Positions 60,748 to 64,000 of a stretch of DNA of 64,000 nucleotides are shown in pieces. The DNA comes from Progne subis subis (Eukaryota > Chordata > Aves > Passeriformes > Hirundinidae): the NCBI GenBank assembly GCA_022316685.1, contig JAKJHU010000014.1, positions 6,195,001 to 6,259,000 of the forward strand, in the 5' to 3' direction. Both the position numbers and the translations under genes were made by a program. The notes below the pieces were generated by a model. The model did not search any database. It had not been told where the DNA came from and was given only the letters and a program-made list of their open reading frames with translations. Each line of letters begins with the position of its first letter. The stretch's first letter is position 1.

Positions 60748-63700
60748 GCTGTCATACAAATCCAAACTAAACCTCCAAGTCTCATACAAGAAAGCAGAGA
60801 AAAGTTATAGAACTCCAAAATGTTCTCATTAGCACTTCTTTAGGTAAGAATGAGAATGAAAAAATGAGCTCTGTGAGGGCTGAGTGTCACAGCTATTTGC
60901 TGAGGCTATTATAATCATATCAATGGCTTATTGAATTTCATAACCATGGTTCTACATCCCTCACTGACAACTATCAGGGAGCTTAACTCAAAACTCCGAG
61001 TCAGAACGAAGGCATAGACACAATATGCTTACACACTGAAGAAAATAAAATCTCACAAGGTCAGATTTATTTTATGGTTAAAATAGGGACTCACATAAAG
61101 CTCCAATTCCTATCTTAACCCCAGTGAAACCATAAAAGAGTAGGATGTAAATCTCACATATTGTGTCTGTACTCCCTGTTGCGTATCAGCACAGCACAAT
61201 ACCACTCGAGAGAACGTTTCACTGGTTTTATCCTGCATGAGAACCTCACTCAGTGCCAGGAATGAGGCACTAATTCCATTTCTGGTACTGAGCTGCTACA
61301 AAACTCACTGGGAATCAACCCTGGAGTGGGCACCATCAACCCACTGGTACAAGGCACAGGAGAGCCTCCCTGAGAACCCACAATTATGAGTAATTTGAAG
61401 CTGGCACCAAGCAAACCTTGCATGATTCTGACACAGCTCATGCTCCCCTGACTGCACCAGTGAGTCATGCAGTGCAAAGGGAAGCAGTGCCTTTATGACA
61501 CACAGATTTTCCTTACACGCAGGTTACACATGTAATCTGCTCTTTACTGAAGCCTCCAAACTTGGCAGCAGAGGGAAGACTGCACGATTGCCAAAATGAT
61601 TGGGGAGAATTAGGACTAGACGGTGCAAAAATGACAAAAGCCTTGGGAGACATCCCACAGACGTTTCCTGATGCTGAGCAGAAACTGCATCCAAACCCAA
61701 CCAGCAAACAATAAACCGGCTAACACAGGTCAACAACCACGGCAGAAGTGGAATATTCAGTGACTCAGTGTGCAAAACACCTCACCTGCCTGCACCGTCC
61801 TGCACAAAGGGCTGGTGCCATGGCAAAGTCTGGGAGGTGTCAGTCTCCAACAGACAAGGAGACAAACAAGAACTGTGACTTAATTAGGCCACAGCTTTAT
61901 TAACCTACTTCTTCAGGGAGCTCCCAGCGATGGCTCACACGGTGTAGAACCATGATTCATTTTTTAATCATTTCTGTCTGGTAAAAAGCTGTGTCAGTGC
62001 TTCCCTCCCTCCTCCGCTTCACAGCCAAACTCCTCTGAGGAACACGGAAGGCTCCAGGTGTGTGTGGGTGCTCTCGCTGTTATCACCCCCGTGTTTGATA
62101 AGGACAACTTCAACCCCCCCAGGGGAGTGCCTGCACAGACAACACGAAGGTATCACAGTCATTCAGCTCCTCCTTGGTACCAGCTGGGTGTGGAGACAAT
62201 TAACAGCTCCCTGCACAGCATTTCCCACTGAGAAGGGCGACATTGATACCTCGGAGAGAAACCCTCACAAAGAACACGCTGCATTCAGAAGGCAACTGCA
62301 CATCCAGGTCACCCCTGCTGCCTTCTGGCCTTGCCACCACCTGAAAGGCAGGTCTGATAAATCCCAGGAAACCCTCCAGACACAGTCCCCCTGTCAAACC
62401 CCAAATGAATCTTGTTTTCATGCACAACAAACACTTCACAGGGCTCTTCCTGGGGGGAATCAGCCCATCTGGTCTTGTGTTGGCCAACCTGGAATGGCTT
62501 TACCTTTGAGGAAGAGCTGCTAATTTCCATGGGAATTGCCTGTCCATTTGAATACCCAATGAAGAGTGGAACCAAACACGAGCTCTCATCATCGTAATTT
62601 TTTATAGCCAGGCTACAGCCCCAGGCACGCTCAGATGAAGACGTGACAATGGACTTTTGTGGCACTTGCAGCTTTTGGGCCAAGCTCTCTGCAGGCAGCG
62701 CTCCAAAGACTCCAGAGTTACACCACCAGAGAATATGTCAATTGTCTGGCCAAGAGCATAAAAAACCCTCTTGTTATTGTTGTTAGAAACCAAATGACAA
62801 GCAATTCATTACTGCACTGCAATTCAGCGCAATTTATTGGTTGATTTGCTGCGAGGGATTTTAGCTACATACTAATACACATACTATAAAAAGAATGCAA
62901 ATTCAGTAATGCAAGTCTAAATGAATGAGACATAACATTTTCTCACAGTTTGCAAGAAATTAACCTTTAACGTCTTTTCTATGCTTTGGGAACAGCACTT
63001 GGCCAAAAGCTCTTACAGTAATAAAGCAGTGACCCACAGCAAAGAATAAATGTCAGAGTGAAATGATAACAGCAAGCCTATTTGCCAGAAAGTGGTAATT
63101 TATAAGATTTTAATTTGAGATCATCATGGGGGGTCAGCCTTATCAAATAATTCAAAATGTAGGTCACAATTATAGCCCTTGAAGTGTGGCTCTGCTCTGA
63201 AATGTGACTGCAGAAATGGCATGTTTATTATTTCTAAATGATTTTTTTATCAGATGCATTGAGTTTACAAGTAAAATGCTAATGGGATAGACTTGCTTTT
63301 TGCTTTCTCCACTTTTTACATTTGTGTAGCTCACTGATTTCAGCGCTTATTTCTGATTTACATTCCCCTAGAAGGAAAACCAAACCTCTCAGTTTCCCAC
63401 TTTCCTGCTTGAAAGTTCCACAGAGCCAAATTACGCCCTTGCTGTTCCCTGTGTCACCAAAAGCTTCCAACAAATTTACACATTTCTGGGCTAACTAGAA
63501 CGAAAAGCCCTCCCAATTCTCTGAGTAATAAGGAAAAAAATAAATAAATCCAATCCACCTCTCACTTCAGGCAGATTCCTTGGGTGGTGTCACTCGGCGT
63601 GGCTCCATCACAATCGATGGAGCTCTCCATCCAAATCAATGGAGTTCACTCACCCAAAACTTTCCCTACAGCACTGTCCTTGGGTTTGCTGGCTCCTCGA

Positions 63701-64000
63701 GTCTAAAGGCAGAAGGAGAAAAGGCTTTTAACAGGTTTTTAAATCACTCTGCCCAAATCAGTAACTGTAAAATGCTAACACCTGTCTGGAGCAGAGCATC
63801 AGGGGTGGCTGGAATCCAGCCTTTCTTTTAAAGGGAGCCAGACTAGGAGATGGTCCAGGAAAAGGAAAAGAACCATCAAACAAACACATTTCCTACCTTT
63901 TCTCACAGCATTTTCCACCCCTGTGATCTCCAGTTCCAAGTGGATCCTTGATGCAGTGCAGTGTAATTGTTCCTTACTCCCAGCGCTTCCTCAGAGATGC

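Larger units (their letters stand above)
41718..64000 (-). other. MEGF6 intron 5' of EGF1 (partial, more than 22 kb)
   Basis: No EMI-domain or signal-peptide exon was found here: no run with the EMI WC and CCxGW pattern flanked by splice sites was seen. It holds a nested pair of CR1 copies at its left end, a CpG-dense patch at about 43668-44007, a hairpin at 44180-44220, T runs (47291-47309, 47965-47982, 54996-55009), a 56-nt A run at 49936-49991 and a G-free A/C tract at 60526-60747. Long stretches such as 44900-46000, 55000-56100 and 58300-60000 are AT-rich with no recognised transposon. Confidence 0.72.

Noticed and set aside
60437..60818. 100- and 109-codon minus-strand frames rich in Phe, Val, Cys and Gly
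   Set aside because: Direct translation of the A/C low-complexity tract; no real protein signal.
62309..62683. 124-codon minus-strand frame
   Set aside because: No domain recognised, no splice phase match to MEGF6, and overlapping frames of similar length occur on the other strand.
41718..64000. Search for the MEGF6 EMI-domain and signal-peptide exons
   Set aside because: No stretch with the EMI cysteine pattern (WC and CCxGW) flanked by minus-strand splice sites was found; these exons are probably right of the window.

Overview
The window is non-coding-rich vertebrate DNA carrying part of one large gene on the minus strand. Eight truncated copies of the CR1 LINE, several with the avian-type 3' end, and compact introns point to a bird; the order of bird is not resolved. 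No prokaryotic, viral or plasmid gene organisation is seen.

The gene is identified as MEGF6 (multiple EGF-like domains 6), a secreted or extracellular protein. Ten exons are visible, read from right (5') to left (3'): eight EGF exons at 41595-41717, 23169-23291, 16925-17050, 12562-12684, 9852-9974, 7227-7364, 4851-4973 and 3843-3965, then an acidic linker exon at 2763-2900, then the first laminin-type (MEGF-type) EGF exon at 406-538. Every exon starts with the last two bases of a split codon and ends with the first base of the next (phase 1/1). Every joined codon makes sense (for example C-Y-R-I-E-M-E-I-V between EGF5 and EGF6, and R-V-V-C-L-G-D between the linker and the laminin EGF). The domain order, the IEMEIV insertion before EGF6, the double-cysteine EGF7 and the linker-to-VCL junction all match my memory of vertebrate MEGF6.

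The signal peptide and EMI-domain exons are expected 5' of EGF1. I could not find them in the 22 kb right of 41717, so they probably lie beyond position 64000. The remaining laminin-type EGF exons lie beyond position 1. The window therefore has no promoter, start codon or polyadenylation site of this gene.

Layout: 1-17 kb is exon-dense with short introns and two CR1 copies close to EGF7. The stretch 17-23 kb is an intron with two CR1 copies and a 51-bp minisatellite. The stretch 23-41.6 kb is an 18.3-kb intron with two CR1 copies and several microsatellites. The stretch 41.7-64 kb is an AT-rich intron with one CR1 at its very start (with a second copy nested in it), an isolated CpG-dense patch, a 19-bp hairpin, a 56-nt A run and a 222-nt G-free A/C tract.

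The most notable coding observation is an apparent one-base insertion at position 440, inside the laminin-EGF exon. I found no previously undescribed gene system; most findings are local oddities of exons, repeats and intronic sequence.
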